Shown here piece by piece: positions 37,515 to 47,244 of a stretch of 64,000 nucleotides of DNA. The stretch's first letter is position 1, and every line of letters starts with the position of its first letter. The DNA is from Methanofollis sp. W23 (GTDB taxonomy: Archaea; Halobacteriota; Methanomicrobia; Methanomicrobiales; Methanofollaceae), in contig NZ_JAGGMN010000001.1 in the NCBI RefSeq assembly GCF_017875325.1, positions 2,314,140-2,378,139 on the forward strand, read 5' to 3'. The translations under genes and the position numbers were made by a program. The notes below the pieces were generated by a model, which saw only the letters and a program-made list of their open reading frames with translations, had not been told where the DNA came from and ran no database searches.

Positions 37515-38993
37515 GTGAATGAAAAGGCACTCTGGAGTTCGCGTCTTGCATTCATCCTCGCCGCCATCGGAGCGGCGATCGGGATCGGGAATGTCTGGCG
37601 CTTCCCGTACATGGCCTATTCGAATGGCGGTGGTGCCTTTCTCATTCCCTACACCGTCGCCCTTGTAACTGCCGGGATCCCGCTCCTGATCATGGAATTC
37701 GGGCTCGGGTATAAGGCGAAGGCCGGGGCCCCCCTCTCCTTTCGCACACTGCTCGGCGAACGCCGGGAGTGGATCGGGTGGATGGCGGTGCTGATCGGAT
37801 TCCTGACGATGGCCTATTACTGCACCATCCTGGCATGGGCCGCGAACTACACTGTCTTCTCGACCACGCTTGCGTATGCAGGGGATACCGAGGCCTTCTT
37901 CTTCGGCGAATTCCTTGGTCTCTCAGAGAGCATCGGCTTTTTTGATACTATCAACTGGCTCATCGTCTCGGGGGCGGCCGTCGCCTGGCTCTGGGTCTAT
38001 GTCGCCGTGATCAGGGGGGTCAGGTCGGTGGAGAAGATGGCCTATGTCACCGTCGTCCTGCCATGGCTCCTCATCCTCCTCTTTGTGGTGAGGGGGATCA
38101 CCCTGCCGGGGGCGATGGACGGGATCGCCTACTATCTCACTCCCGACTTCTCGGTCCTCCTCGACCCCCAGGTCTGGCTTGCGGCGTACGGCCAGATCTT
38201 TTTCACCCTCTCGCTCGGATGGGGTGTGATGATCGCGTATGCAAGTTACCTGCCTGAAAAAAGCGATATCGGGAAGAATGCGGTGATCATCGCCCTCGCC
38301 AACAGTGTCACCTCCATCGTCGCCGGGCTTGCGGTCTTCTCCACCCTCGGATATATGGCGCACCAGGCAGGGGTGCCGGTCACTGAGGTGGTGCGGGGTG
38401 GGATCGAACTGGCATTTGTCACCTATCCGGCGGCGATCCAGATGTTGCCCTTCGGCGCCCCGATCTTTGGGGTGCTCTTCTTCTTCATGCTCCTCGCGCT
38501 CGGGATCGCCTCGGCCTTTGCGACGATCGAAGCGGTGAACCGCGCCGTCATCGACCAGACCGGCCTCCCGCGCCGCCTTGTCGTCCCTGCGGTATGTATC
38601 TCCGGCTTCCTCCTCGGGCTCTTTTTTACCACCAGTTCAGGATACCAGTGGCTGGATATCGCCGACCATTACCTCTCCTTCTTCGCTCTCGTCCTGGTCG
38701 GAGCCCTGGAGGCGGTGGCGGTCGGCCATCTCTATGGCGCCGACCTGATGCGCCGGTTCATCAATGCGCACTCCGAGATCGTCATCGGGCGCTGGTGGGA
38801 CCTCTGTATCAGGTACGTCGCCCCGGCCCTCCTCTTTGCGGCCCTCGGCTTCAGCATTTTGCAGGGACTTGCCGAGCCATATGGGGGGTATCCTCTCTGG
38901 GCCAATGCCTGTGGCTGGGCCCTGGTCCTCTTTATCCCGCTCGGTGCGGTGGCGATCGCACGAGGGGTGCAGAAGAAGGATCGATGGGGATGA
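37515..38993 (+). CDS. Sodium-dependent transporter, NSS (SLC6/LeuT-like) family
   Basis: The 492-residue protein has about 12 transmembrane helices and the NSS signature in helix 1 (AAIGAAIGIGNVWRFPYMAYSNGGGAFLIPY), where the unwound GxGNxWRFP segment builds the sodium and substrate sites of LeuT. The helix 6 region (FFTLSLGWGVMIAYASYLPE) is also typical. It should import an amino acid or related solute with Na+. The substrate is not predictable. The start is GTG. The gene is monocistronic. Confidence 0.9.
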   Translation: MNEKALWSSRLAFILAAIGAAIGIGNVWRFPYMAYSNGGGAFLIPYTVALVTAGIPLLIMEFGLGYKAKAGAPLSFRTLLGERREWIGWMAVLIGFLTMAYYCTILAWAANYTVFSTTLAYAGDTEAFFFGEFLGLSESIGFFDTINWLIVSGAAVAWLWVYVAVIRGVRSVEKMAYVTVVLPWLLILLFVVRGITLPGAMDGIAYYLTPDFSVLLDPQVWLAAYGQIFFTLSLGWGVMIAYASYLPEKSDIGKNAVIIALANSVTSIVAGLAVFSTLGYMAHQAGVPVTEVVRGGIELAFVTYPAAIQMLPFGAPIFGVLFFFMLLALGIASAFATIEAVNRAVIDQTGLPRRLVVPAVCISGFLLGLFFTTSSGYQWLDIADHYLSFFALVLVGALEAVAVGHLYGADLMRRFINAHSEIVIGRWWDLCIRYVAPALLFAALGFSILQGLAEPYGGYPLWANACGWALVLFIPLGAVAIARGVQKKDRWG

Positions 38994-39123
38994 GTTCTTA
39001 TATGTGAATCCAGGGTTCATGCTCGATTTTACACCGCTGTTTACCACGAAAAACATGTCATGCGGTATGCTTGAGGCGTGTTTTCCCGTCATCTCTGACT
39101 CTCTTGAACTGATGTATTTTATT

Positions 39124-39774
39124 TCAAGGAGTGGATCCGGTCACGTCTTCTCCTCTCATCCACCGCACCCCGAGATAACAGAACGGGGTGTCCACGGCCG
39201 CCACCACGACCTTCACCAGCCAGTACGGGATGGTGATGGAGACGACAAAGCCGAGGGTGTACTCGGGCGCCGCCCCGTAGAAGGCGATGAACATGAAGGC
39301 GAAGGAGTCGATGAACTGGCTGCCCATCGTCGAGAGGTTGTTCCTGAGCCAGAGGTGTTTGCCGTGCGTCTTCTCCTTCCAGAAATGGAAGGCCCAGATG
39401 TCGTGGGTCTGGCTGGCGGCAAAGCAGATGATGCTTGCGATGAGGATCCGCGTCGACATCCCGAAGATATCGGTGTATGCCTCATTGTACGGGAACCGGT
39501 CGGCCGGTGGGAGGGCCACAGAGAGGGCCGTGAGGAGGAGGACGAAGATGAGGGAGGCCACGCCGGCGAGGACGAGGTCGGTGGTCTTCTTCTTCCCGAA
39601 GACTTCGGCGACGATATCGGTGACCAGGAAGGTGACCGGGTACGAGAAGATCGCCACTGAGACGACGATCCCGCCGATGACGGCGACTTTGTTCCCGACG
39701 AGATTGGCGGCGACGAGTGCTGCGATGTACAGCCCTGCGAGGAGGGCGAATTTCCGTTCCATTGACCACGCCAT
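39124..39774 (-). CDS. Queuosine-precursor-type transporter (YhhQ/VUT family)
   Basis: The 216-residue protein has six hydrophobic segments and the family motifs ANLVGNKVAVIGG (helix 1), SYPVTFLVTDIVAEVFGKKKT (helix 3 and following loop) and LRNNLSTMGSQFIDSFAFMFIAFYG. Bacterial members import queuosine precursors. Archaea make archaeosine, so the cargo here may be a related deazapurine; this is inference. The ATG at 39774 has AGCAGGTCC upstream. The longer open frame to 40047 is repeat sequence. Confidence 0.87.
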   Translation of the reverse strand: MAWSMERKFALLAGLYIAALVAANLVGNKVAVIGGIVVSVAIFSYPVTFLVTDIVAEVFGKKKTTDLVLAGVASLIFVLLLTALSVALPPADRFPYNEAYTDIFGMSTRILIASIICFAASQTHDIWAFHFWKEKTHGKHLWLRNNLSTMGSQFIDSFAFMFIAFYGAAPEYTLGFVVSITIPYWLVKVVVAAVDTPFCYLGVRWMRGEDVTGSTP

Positions 39775-39858
39775 GATATCAGGACCTGCTGAAGAGAGAA
39801 TGTTGGTCCTGGAGTGACAAAGAGGTGACCCGGACGGGCGAGATATTCTTGACTGATG

Positions 39859-40850
39859 GGTTCTGTAGAATCGGGCATGAACCTCTGGCTCAAGCATACG
39901 GGATGAAAATATTTCGTCGCTTGATTGCTCTTTTTCAAGAGAGGAGAATCGGTGGGGATCGTGTTCCATCGCCGCCCCTCGGGTATCTTCGTCGTGGGGG
40001 TCCGGGGGGTTTCCCCCTGGTGCGAGATGGTGGGAAAGATTCTGCAATTAAGGGCGGCACATCTGATCGTCACGCCTTCCCACATCCTTGCGCCGGGGGC
40101 CCCGCCCCCGGATCCCCGGGATTGCGATTGGGTCAGGGAGGCAGAGGCCTGATCATTCGGAAGATGTATCCAAAATCTTCGTATCGGTCCAGAAGGTGTT
40201 TGGAGGTCTCAAACCATTACGGAAATCCGGAAAGGCGATCTTCTGGATCATTTTCATGGTAATCAGGGATGAACATGGGGTTCAAGGATATGGGATGAAA
40301 ATTTCATAGTGCAGGTCTCCGGCATGTGAGATGGTCCTTGATCCTTCTCCTCGTGATAGGGGAAAGGCCATATATCTCTTGACCTGCCGCCCCTCGGCCA
40401 TCTTCGTCTGTGGGGGTTCGGGGGCACGGCCCCCGGCGCGAGACGGCAGGGAAGTTTCTGCAATAGAGGGCGGCTTCTGATCTCGTGTCTTTCTTTCTCT
40501 TTCTGATCGCACGCCTTCCTCCATAAATCGCGCCGGGGGTTGCGACCCCCGGACCCCCACGTCAGGATTGGGATGGGAAGGCAGAAGGCCTGATGATCTT
40601 CAGGATCATTTTCATGGTAAACCATTCTCTTTTCATCGCTTCAACCCCTGTGAACCGAATCCATCGCCTTCCCTCATGCTCACGCCGGGGGGTAGCACCC
40701 CTGACCCCCCGGGATTGCGATTGGGACGGGAAGGCGGAGAGATAACCATGAAGAGGGGGTTGCAATCCGTCACCTATCTTCGCGCGGGGGGTTTCGGGGG
40801 GCGGCCAGCCTCCCGGCGAAGAGAACCATCAAGATGATTTCTACAAAGCC
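39859..40850. repeat. Large composite MITE-like element (about 1 kb)
   Basis: The left end is B-type (GGTTCTGTAGAATCGGGCATG, then CTCTGGCTCAAGCATACGGGATGAAAATATTTC). The right end is a reverse A-type (GAGAACCATCAAGATGATTTCTACAAAGCC). The interior contains several GC hairpin cores (for example CGCCGGGGGCCCCGCCCCCGG at 40091-40111 and GGGTTGCGACCCC near 40533), and CCTGATGATCTTCAGGATCATTTTCATGGTAA at about 40588 is nearly repeated at 40230-40260. It looks like nested insertions. No gene. Confidence 0.6.
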
Positions 40851-40881
40851 AACTGATGATAAAAATGGGGAGATGCGCCTC

Positions 40882-41916
40882 TCACCGCAGGTCCATCCGC
40901 GCGAACTTCACCCATGCGAGCCCGAAGAAAAACGCGGGCATGACGAGCATGGCGATCAGGGCGGCGAAGATATACCAGGAGTTCAGGAGGACCGAGAGGA
41001 TGGTTCCTGGACTATAGTCCTGCATGCCGTCGTCGGCGGGAGGAAGTGCCGTCACTGCAGCGGTGGCCGCATTATAGATCCACGCGGGCGAGATGATCAT
41101 CGTCGCGGTGATCAGGGTGTTGCGTGTGTTCCAGTAGGCCTCGTTCTCTGCATCATACTCATCGAGGAGAGCAAGACTCTCTCCATATGAGACATCCGTT
41201 GAATAGGCTTCTTCGGGACATTCCGGCGGTTCGCCAAGGACGGCATCGAGGACCAGGGGATTGTAGGCGAAGAACGGGAGGATGACGGCGACGAGGACGA
41301 GGACGATGAGAGAGGAGAGGAATGCGGTACCGCTCTCCGATGCGATCGTCGAGAAGAAGAGGGCGATCATGAAGAAGGTGGCGATGAAGAGGACGGTGAA
41401 GAGCCCGAAGATGAACGTCTGTATCGTCTGGATCGGGCTGAGGACAGTCCCCCCGATGAGCAGAATCGCACAGCTCACCCCGAGGGCGATCGCGACGGCG
41501 AGAGCGATGGCCGCGACCCCGCCGAGTGCCTTGCCGGTGATCACCTCGTCGCGATAGATCGGGTGGGAGAGGAGGATCTTCAGCGATTTACTCTCTTTTT
41601 CACGGGTCACGAGATCGAACCCCATCGCGATCCCCATGAAGGCGCTGAACGTCGCCGTCATCATCTCGATCAGATGGAAGATCACCGTTACCGAGGGTTT
41701 CGAGGAGGCCGTCGGATCGGGGGGTGCGTCGTCCCCGGAGACGACCGTCAGTGCGTCGTGGTATCTATCAAGGCTCTTGTGGAACTGGATCATGCCCGAG
41801 AATGCTCCCGTCCCGGTGATGATCAGGATGACGGCAAGGAGCGCGAGGAACCGTCTGCTCCTGAGATGGTCGCGGAACTCCTTGCCCGCGATGGTCCTGA
41901 GCGTCTGGACCCTCAT
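40882..41916 (-). CDS. ABC-2/NosY-like permease 8 (last gene of the array)
   Basis: The 344-residue permease has a cytoplasmic N-terminus (RTIAGKEFRDHLRSRRF), one helix, a short outer loop, a helix, the conserved inner segment EKESKSLKILLSHPIYRDEV, three more helices, a large outer domain (about residues 215-305) and a final helix. The outer domain has the shared SPxxxY motif (IISPAWIY) and is most like permease 6. It is the promoter-distal gene; its ATG overlaps the stop of permease 7. Its own last codons read RMDLR instead of REDIR, so it lacks the embedded ribosome binding site that every upstream member keeps. Confidence 0.88.
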   Translation of the reverse strand: MRVQTLRTIAGKEFRDHLRSRRFLALLAVILIITGTGAFSGMIQFHKSLDRYHDALTVVSGDDAPPDPTASSKPSVTVIFHLIEMMTATFSAFMGIAMGFDLVTREKESKSLKILLSHPIYRDEVITGKALGGVAAIALAVAIALGVSCAILLIGGTVLSPIQTIQTFIFGLFTVLFIATFFMIALFFSTIASESGTAFLSSLIVLVLVAVILPFFAYNPLVLDAVLGEPPECPEEAYSTDVSYGESLALLDEYDAENEAYWNTRNTLITATMIISPAWIYNAATAAVTALPPADDGMQDYSPGTILSVLLNSWYIFAALIAMLVMPAFFFGLAWVKFARMDLR

Positions 41917-42923
41917 CGAATATCCTCCCGTGCAAAGCGCACCCATGCCAGCCCGAAGAAGCCCGCCGGGAAGACGAAGAAGACGACGATGTGTCCGGCA
42001 AGCATCCCGAAGAGATCGGCAAGAGACTGATGACGCTCTTCTGATACATGGAGGGCGGTGACGGCACCGGTGAGTTTCTGGTAATTTTTGTCTGGCGAGA
42101 AGAGGGAAAGCGTATCCTTGACCGCCTGACGCTTCTGTTCGTGGGCGATCTTCTGTGTCCGGTATTCCTCCCACAGCCTATCTTTTTCGATCTGTTCCTC
42201 AGGACTCAACATCCTGTCACTTGAGGGCGGTCCGGGGGGGTAGTCGCCGATGAGCAGATTGAGTGCCGGGGTGGAGATGATCAGCGACGTCAGGGACGAG
42301 AGGGTGATGAAGACGATGAACGCCGAGACCAGGGCGCTCCCGCTGTTTGGGGCGACTGTCGAGAAGAAGAGGGCCAGGACGAAGAAGGAGAAGACCATGA
42401 GAAATGAGAGCCCGGTGAAGAGGAGGATCTGCACGCTCTCCTCGAACGAAGGGACGGCCCCGAAGATGAGGAGGACGGCAAGGGCGAGGAGAAGCACGAT
42501 CCCCATCGCGAGGGCGATTGCGCCAGCGCCGCCGAGTGCCTTGCCGGTGATCACCTCGTCGCGGTACACCGGATGAGAGAGGAGAAGTTTGAGGGATTTG
42601 CTCTCTTTTTCCTTCGTCACGAGGTCAAACCCCATCGCGATCCCGAGCACCGCCCCGAGTGTCCCGATGAGAGAACCCATCTGGGCGAAGGCAGAGAGGG
42701 GGGAGGGTTTTGTGCCGATGGCCCCGGCCTGGAGTTCTTCTCCGCTCACGTCCACCTGGGCCTGGTTGTAGTCGTCCAGGTCGTTCTGGTACTGGACCAT
42801 CCCGGCGACAAGACCGGTGAGGCCGATGATGAGGAGGATCCCGAAGAGGATATGGAACCGTCTGCTCCTCACATGGTCGCGGAACTCCTTGCCCGCGATC
42901 ACGTTGAGGGTCTGGACCCTCAT
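41913..42923 (-). CDS. ABC-2/NosY-like permease 7
   Basis: The 336-residue paralogue has the shared topology and the inner motif KEKESKSLKLLLSHPVYRDE. Its outer loop (about residues 222-300) is distinctive: charged, with PPGPPSSDRMLSPEEQIEKD and the conserved LFSPDKNYQKL. It ends in FAREDIR, whose codons contain GGAGG seven bases before the ATG of permease 8. It starts at an ATGA overlap with permease 6. Confidence 0.88.
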   Translation of the reverse strand: MRVQTLNVIAGKEFRDHVRSRRFHILFGILLIIGLTGLVAGMVQYQNDLDDYNQAQVDVSGEELQAGAIGTKPSPLSAFAQMGSLIGTLGAVLGIAMGFDLVTKEKESKSLKLLLSHPVYRDEVITGKALGGAGAIALAMGIVLLLALAVLLIFGAVPSFEESVQILLFTGLSFLMVFSFFVLALFFSTVAPNSGSALVSAFIVFITLSSLTSLIISTPALNLLIGDYPPGPPSSDRMLSPEEQIEKDRLWEEYRTQKIAHEQKRQAVKDTLSLFSPDKNYQKLTGAVTALHVSEERHQSLADLFGMLAGHIVVFFVFPAGFFGLAWVRFAREDIR

Positions 42924-43939
42924 CGAATATCCTCCCGTGCGAACCGCACCCACGCAAGCCCGAAGAAGCCCGCCGGGAGTACGAGAAGTGCGATCAGGTG
43001 GTGCGAGAGATCGGCGATCATCTCGAAGAGTGCGGAGATTCCGGGCTCTTCAGTATCATCAGAGATATCGTCTCTGTTACGGTCATCCGGTATCATGGTC
43101 TCAAGGATCTGATCATAATTCCAGGACGGTGAGATGAGCATCGCCGTGCGCATGAGAGTGTTTCGTGCGTCATAGTAGGCTTTAATCTCCGTCTCGTACT
43201 CCGCGATCTCCTCTGCATCGGACTCTTCAGGAAACTCAGGAGGTTCGCCAAGGATGGTGTCGGTGACCATGGGGATGGTGAGGATGAGCGGGATGACGAG
43301 CATGGTGACGACGACGAGGGCGAGGGAGGCGACAAGGGCCATCCCACTATTTTTTGCCACGGTCGAGAAGAAGAGGGCGACCACGAAGGGTGAGAAGATG
43401 AAGAGGAAGGTGAACACCCCGAAGAGGAGCACCTTTATCATCTCGACAGAACTGAGCACGACCCCACCGATGAGCAGGACGGCGAGGGCGATACCTACGG
43501 TGATGGCACCCGCGAGGGCGATGGCCCCGGCGCCGCCGAGAAGTTTCCCGGTGATCACCTCGTCGCGATAGATGGGATGAGAGAGGAGCATCTTGAGCGA
43601 CTTGCTCTCCTTCTCTCTGGTTACGAGGTCGAACCCCATCGCCAACCCGAGGAAACTCCCGATGATGGCGGTCATGGACCCTATTTGTTCGAAGACTTTC
43701 ATGATCGAGGGACGTGAAGAGGAGGGGGGGTATCTGGTGCTGACGGGCTCTTCTTCACCGGACGCGAGCACCTGCGCTTCATTGTATTCGTCCAGGTCTT
43801 TCTGGTATTGAACCGTCCCGGCGATCATCCCGAGACTTGCGACGATGAGGAAGACGGCAAGGATCGTGAGGAAACGCCTGCTTCTCAGATGGTCACGGAA
43901 TTCTTTGGCTGTGATGATGCCAAGGGCCTGCGTCCTCAT
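42920..43939 (-). CDS. ABC-2/NosY-like permease 6
   Basis: The 339-residue paralogue has the motifs ITAKEFRDHLRSRRF and EKESKSLKMLLSHPIYRDEV. The outer loop is acidic, with LISPSWNYDQI; it is closest to permease 8. It is the only member not starting at an ATGA overlap with the previous permease: 31 bases lie between the upstream stop and its ATG, and these encode a 12-codon mini-ORF that itself ends in an ATGA overlap with this gene. CAGGGGGTGACCTGCA before the ATG supplies a second ribosome binding site. Confidence 0.88.
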   Translation of the reverse strand: MRTQALGIITAKEFRDHLRSRRFLTILAVFLIVASLGMIAGTVQYQKDLDEYNEAQVLASGEEEPVSTRYPPSSSRPSIMKVFEQIGSMTAIIGSFLGLAMGFDLVTREKESKSLKMLLSHPIYRDEVITGKLLGGAGAIALAGAITVGIALAVLLIGGVVLSSVEMIKVLLFGVFTFLFIFSPFVVALFFSTVAKNSGMALVASLALVVVTMLVIPLILTIPMVTDTILGEPPEFPEESDAEEIAEYETEIKAYYDARNTLMRTAMLISPSWNYDQILETMIPDDRNRDDISDDTEEPGISALFEMIADLSHHLIALLVLPAGFFGLAWVRFAREDIR

Positions 43940-43974
43940 TGCAGGTCACCCCCTGCGCTGGAATACGCCGTCAT
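43936..43974 (-). CDS. 12-codon relay mini-ORF between permeases 5 and 6
   Basis: ATG at 43974 overlaps the TGA of permease 5 (ATGA) and is preceded by the same CGGGAGG site as the other array junctions. It encodes MTAYSSAGGDLQ and stops at a TGA overlapping the ATG of permease 6. Both overlaps have the spacing used elsewhere in the array, so it may pass ribosomes from gene to gene. It could also be a by-product of a small insertion at this junction. Confidence 0.45.
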   Translation of the reverse strand: MTAYSSAGGDLQ

Positions 43975-45017
43975 CTAACATCCTCCCGTGCGAACCGCAC
44001 CCAGGCAAGTCCGAAGAAGATCATCGGGAAGGCGAGGAAGGCGATTATGTTCCTGATCAGGTCGGGACGGGTGGAGGAAATGGGGTTGTTCACTGGAGAG
44101 AGGATCTCCATGTAGTTTTGATAGGGTGAGACGAGAGTTGCGATGCCGTCGACGGTATCGCGTCGCCAGGAGTATGCCTCATAGGCTTCTTCATAGGCTT
44201 TCATTTCTTCACTACCGGGATCGAAATCTTCAAACCCGATCCTCTGAACTTCTATGACTTTTGAAGGATCCTCTGGATCCTCTATGGTGACTGTCTCAGT
44301 CTCGGTGGGGTAGTCGGGGGGCTCAGGTGATTCCCCGATGAGCAGGGCGGTGACCGGGCCACCGTTGCCGATGGTCGGGACGACAGCGTAGAGGATGATG
44401 ATGAGAAGGAGGGATGATACAAGGGCGCTCCCGCTGTTTGGGGAGACCGTCGAGAAGAAGAGGGCGATGGAATAGAAGGAGAAGATGAATAAGAAGCCCA
44501 TCCCTCCACCAAGTGCAATCCTGAGACTCTCGTCAGGACTCGGAACGATCCCGGAGATGAGGAGGACGGCAAAGCTGAAGACGAGGATGATCCCTGTCGC
44601 CAGGGCGATTGCCCCGGCGGCGCCGAGGGCCTTGCCGGTGATCACTTCGTCGCGGTAGACTGGATGAGAGAGAAGCAGTTTGAGCGACTTGCTCTCCTTC
44701 TCCTGGGTCACCGAGTCAAACCCCATCGCTGCCCCGAGAAAGATCCCGACGAAAGCGGTGGCTATATAAAACTGGCTGAAGCCAGAGAGGACGGTGGGTT
44801 TGGGGGGCGGGGAAGTGGTCCGGGGGTCGTCCGCCTCCGGCGCCGCTATCTGTGTCTCCTGATATCGTTCCAGACTCACCTGGTACTGGCTCACGCCTCC
44901 GATCAATCCCAGCACGGCGACGATGAGCATGATCGCGAGGAAGAGGTGGAAGCGCCCGCTCCTCACATGGTCTCGGAACTCTTTGCCCGCGATTACGCTG
45001 AGGGGGTATCCCCTCAT
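43971..45017 (-). CDS. ABC-2/NosY-like permease 5
   Basis: The 348-residue paralogue starts MRGYPLSVIAGKEFRDHVRSGRF. The inner motif EKESKSLKLLLSHPVYRDEV is conserved, with TQEKES rather than TREKES before it. The outer loop is one of the longest and most divergent (about residues 215-310), strongly acidic with EDPEDPSKVIEV and the shared LVSPYQNYMEI. The C-terminus is FAREDVR, with GGAGG retained in its codons. It starts at an ATGA overlap with permease 4. Confidence 0.88.
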   Translation of the reverse strand: MRGYPLSVIAGKEFRDHVRSGRFHLFLAIMLIVAVLGLIGGVSQYQVSLERYQETQIAAPEADDPRTTSPPPKPTVLSGFSQFYIATAFVGIFLGAAMGFDSVTQEKESKSLKLLLSHPVYRDEVITGKALGAAGAIALATGIILVFSFAVLLISGIVPSPDESLRIALGGGMGFLFIFSFYSIALFFSTVSPNSGSALVSSLLLIIILYAVVPTIGNGGPVTALLIGESPEPPDYPTETETVTIEDPEDPSKVIEVQRIGFEDFDPGSEEMKAYEEAYEAYSWRRDTVDGIATLVSPYQNYMEILSPVNNPISSTRPDLIRNIIAFLAFPMIFFGLAWVRFAREDVR

Positions 45018-46117
45018 CTGATGTCCTCCCGTGCGAACTTCACCCACGCAAGCCCGAAGAAGACCGCGGGCATCACGATCAGGGCGATGATGTAGTGCGC
45101 CAGTTCTCCGATGATGGCCGCGAGGATCTCAAGCCCACTCTGGGGGAGGTCTTCGGGCCGGTCAAAGGAGTAGGGGTCGTCGCTCAGCATCGAAGCGGCA
45201 TACCCTGGTTCGGTGACGGCCAGCGTCATCTCCTGATAATTTTTGGAGGGCGAGAGCAGGTTGACGGTGTCGATGAACGCACGTCTCTTCTCCCAGTAGG
45301 CCTGCGACGCCTCCTCGTACTCCTTCCATGCCTCCTCGACCTCACCGCTGATCTCTATGGGCATGGGCCTGACCATGACATTGAAACTTCCAGTCGGTCC
45401 TCCCACCGTCTCAGGTGGATCCGGCGGTTCGGGTGCCTCGCCGATGACCGCCTTCTGGACCGTCTGGTTGGTGGCGACGGCCGGGACAAGGACGGAGAGG
45501 ACGATGAAGATGATGAGGGTGTAGATGAGGGCGTTGCTGCTGCTCTCCGCGACCGTGGACATGAAGAGGGCGATCGCGAAGTATGAGAAGACGAGGAGAA
45601 ACGAGATGACGCCGAAGATAAGGATACGCGCACCCTCGTCGAAGTTCGGCACCACCCCGAAGATGAGCAGGATCGCAAAGGAGACGAGGAGTACGATCGC
45701 CATCGCAGCGGCGATCGCGGCGGTCCCGCCGAGGGCCTTGCCATTGATCACCTCGTCGCGGTAGATCGGGTGGGAGAGGAGCATCTTGAGCGACTTGCTC
45801 TCTTTCTCGCGCGAGATCAAGTCGAACCCCATCGCACACCCGAGGACGATCCCGACGGTGGCGATGAGGTCTGACATCCGGTTGAAGGCCGAGAGGATGG
45901 AAGGTTTCCACCAGAAGATGGCGTGCATCATCTCGTCGTCGGTCTGGGCCAAGTTTTCGTTGTAGCGGTCGATCTGTTCCTGATAGTTCACCGCACCGTC
46001 GATGAGCCCGACGACGGCGATGACCAGGAAGATCGCGAGGATGATGTGGACCCTCCTGCTCCTCACGTGATCCCAGAACTCCTTGCCCGCGATGATCCCG
46101 AGGGCCCTGGTCCTCAT
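45014..46117 (-). CDS. ABC-2/NosY-like permease 4
   Basis: The 367-residue paralogue has IIAGKEFWDHVRSRRVHI, with Trp replacing Arg of KEFRD. The inner helix pair carries LISREKESKSLKMLLSHP and a NGKALGG variant. The outer loop contains YWEKRRAFIDTVNLLSPSKN, like permeases 1 and 9. Its ATG overlaps the stop of permease 3 and its end overlaps the start of permease 5. Confidence 0.88.
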   Translation of the reverse strand: MRTRALGIIAGKEFWDHVRSRRVHIILAIFLVIAVVGLIDGAVNYQEQIDRYNENLAQTDDEMMHAIFWWKPSILSAFNRMSDLIATVGIVLGCAMGFDLISREKESKSLKMLLSHPIYRDEVINGKALGGTAAIAAAMAIVLLVSFAILLIFGVVPNFDEGARILIFGVISFLLVFSYFAIALFMSTVAESSSNALIYTLIIFIVLSVLVPAVATNQTVQKAVIGEAPEPPDPPETVGGPTGSFNVMVRPMPIEISGEVEEAWKEYEEASQAYWEKRRAFIDTVNLLSPSKNYQEMTLAVTEPGYAASMLSDDPYSFDRPEDLPQSGLEILAAIIGELAHYIIALIVMPAVFFGLAWVKFAREDIR

Positions 46118-47244
46118 CGAATGTCCTCCCGTGCAAATTGCACCCACGCGAGCCCGAAGAAAGCGGCGGGGAAGACAAAGAGGGCGATGATGCGCTGGGA
46201 AAGTCCGCCGAGAAGTCCGAAGAAGGTGCTGAGTCCGTCCTTTGGTTCGGTCATCGGGTCGAACAGAGCGTTCTCGCCCTGGTGCTGCCTTGCCGCTTCA
46301 AGCCCTGGTTCGGTGACCGCGAAGGCGAGGCGTTGATAGTTCTGGTCAGGGGAGAGGAGTGTGAAGGTGTCGGTGATCGCCGTGCGCCTCTCCCAGTAGG
46401 CCCTGGACTCTTCTCTGTACTCTTCCATCTTCTCCTGGTACTCTTCCTGGTCGAACGCCACTTCGGTGGGTTTGTCTGAGATCACCGTGGTACCGCTCCC
46501 CGTGCTCCCTGCCTCGGTGTCAAATGTATAGGTAAATCCAGGAGATTCTGGGGGTTCGGGCGGGTCGCCGATGAGGAAGGTGATCGCCGGGCCTGAGATG
46601 ACCAGTATGGTGACCGCGGAGAGGGGGACGAAGAGGACGAGAGTGAGGACAAGAGCGCTCCCGCTGTCCTTTGCCACCGTCGAGAAGAAGAGGGCGAGGA
46701 TGAAGAAGGAGAAGACCATGAGAAATGAGAGTCCGCCAAAGATCAGAACCCGCACCGTCTCCTCGAACGAAGGGACGACCCCGAAGACGAGGAGGACGGC
46801 AAGGGCGAGGACGAGCACGATCGCCATCGCGAGGGCGATTGCGCCGGCGCCGCCGAGCGCCTTGCCGTTGATCACCTCGTCACGGTAGACCGGATGAGAG
46901 AGGAGAAGTTTGAGCGACTTGCTCTCCTTCTCTCTGGTCACGAGGTCGAACCCCATCGCGCACCCGAGCACCGCCCCGAGTGTCCCGATGAAGTACGCCA
47001 TCTGGGTGAAGCCCGAGAGTGGCGAGGGTATCATCGATGCAGGCATCTGTGCACGTGCTTCGTCGCTCACGTCCCCATAAGCCTCGTTGTAGGTCTCCAG
47101 TTCTTCCTGGTACTGGGCCATCCCTGAGGCCAGACTGACGAGGGCGATGACCAGGAAGATCCCGAAGATGAGGTGGAACTTCCTGCTCCTCACATGATCC
47201 CGGAACTCCTTGCCCGCGATGGTCTTGAGTGCGTGTATCCTCAT
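46114..47244 (-). CDS. ABC-2/NosY-like permease 3
   Basis: At 376 residues this is the longest of the paralogues. The N-terminus is MRIHALKTIAGKEFRDHVRSRKF. Its outer loop (about residues 225-335), with FTLLSPDQNYQRLAFAVTEPGL, is closest to that of permease 10 in the third operon (FHLISPDRNYEKLTFAVV). It ends FAREDIR with the embedded GGAGG. Confidence 0.88.
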   Translation of the reverse strand: MRIHALKTIAGKEFRDHVRSRKFHLIFGIFLVIALVSLASGMAQYQEELETYNEAYGDVSDEARAQMPASMIPSPLSGFTQMAYFIGTLGAVLGCAMGFDLVTREKESKSLKLLLSHPVYRDEVINGKALGGAGAIALAMAIVLVLALAVLLVFGVVPSFEETVRVLIFGGLSFLMVFSFFILALFFSTVAKDSGSALVLTLVLFVPLSAVTILVISGPAITFLIGDPPEPPESPGFTYTFDTEAGSTGSGTTVISDKPTEVAFDQEEYQEKMEEYREESRAYWERRTAITDTFTLLSPDQNYQRLAFAVTEPGLEAARQHQGENALFDPMTEPKDGLSTFFGLLGGLSQRIIALFVFPAAFFGLAWVQFAREDIR

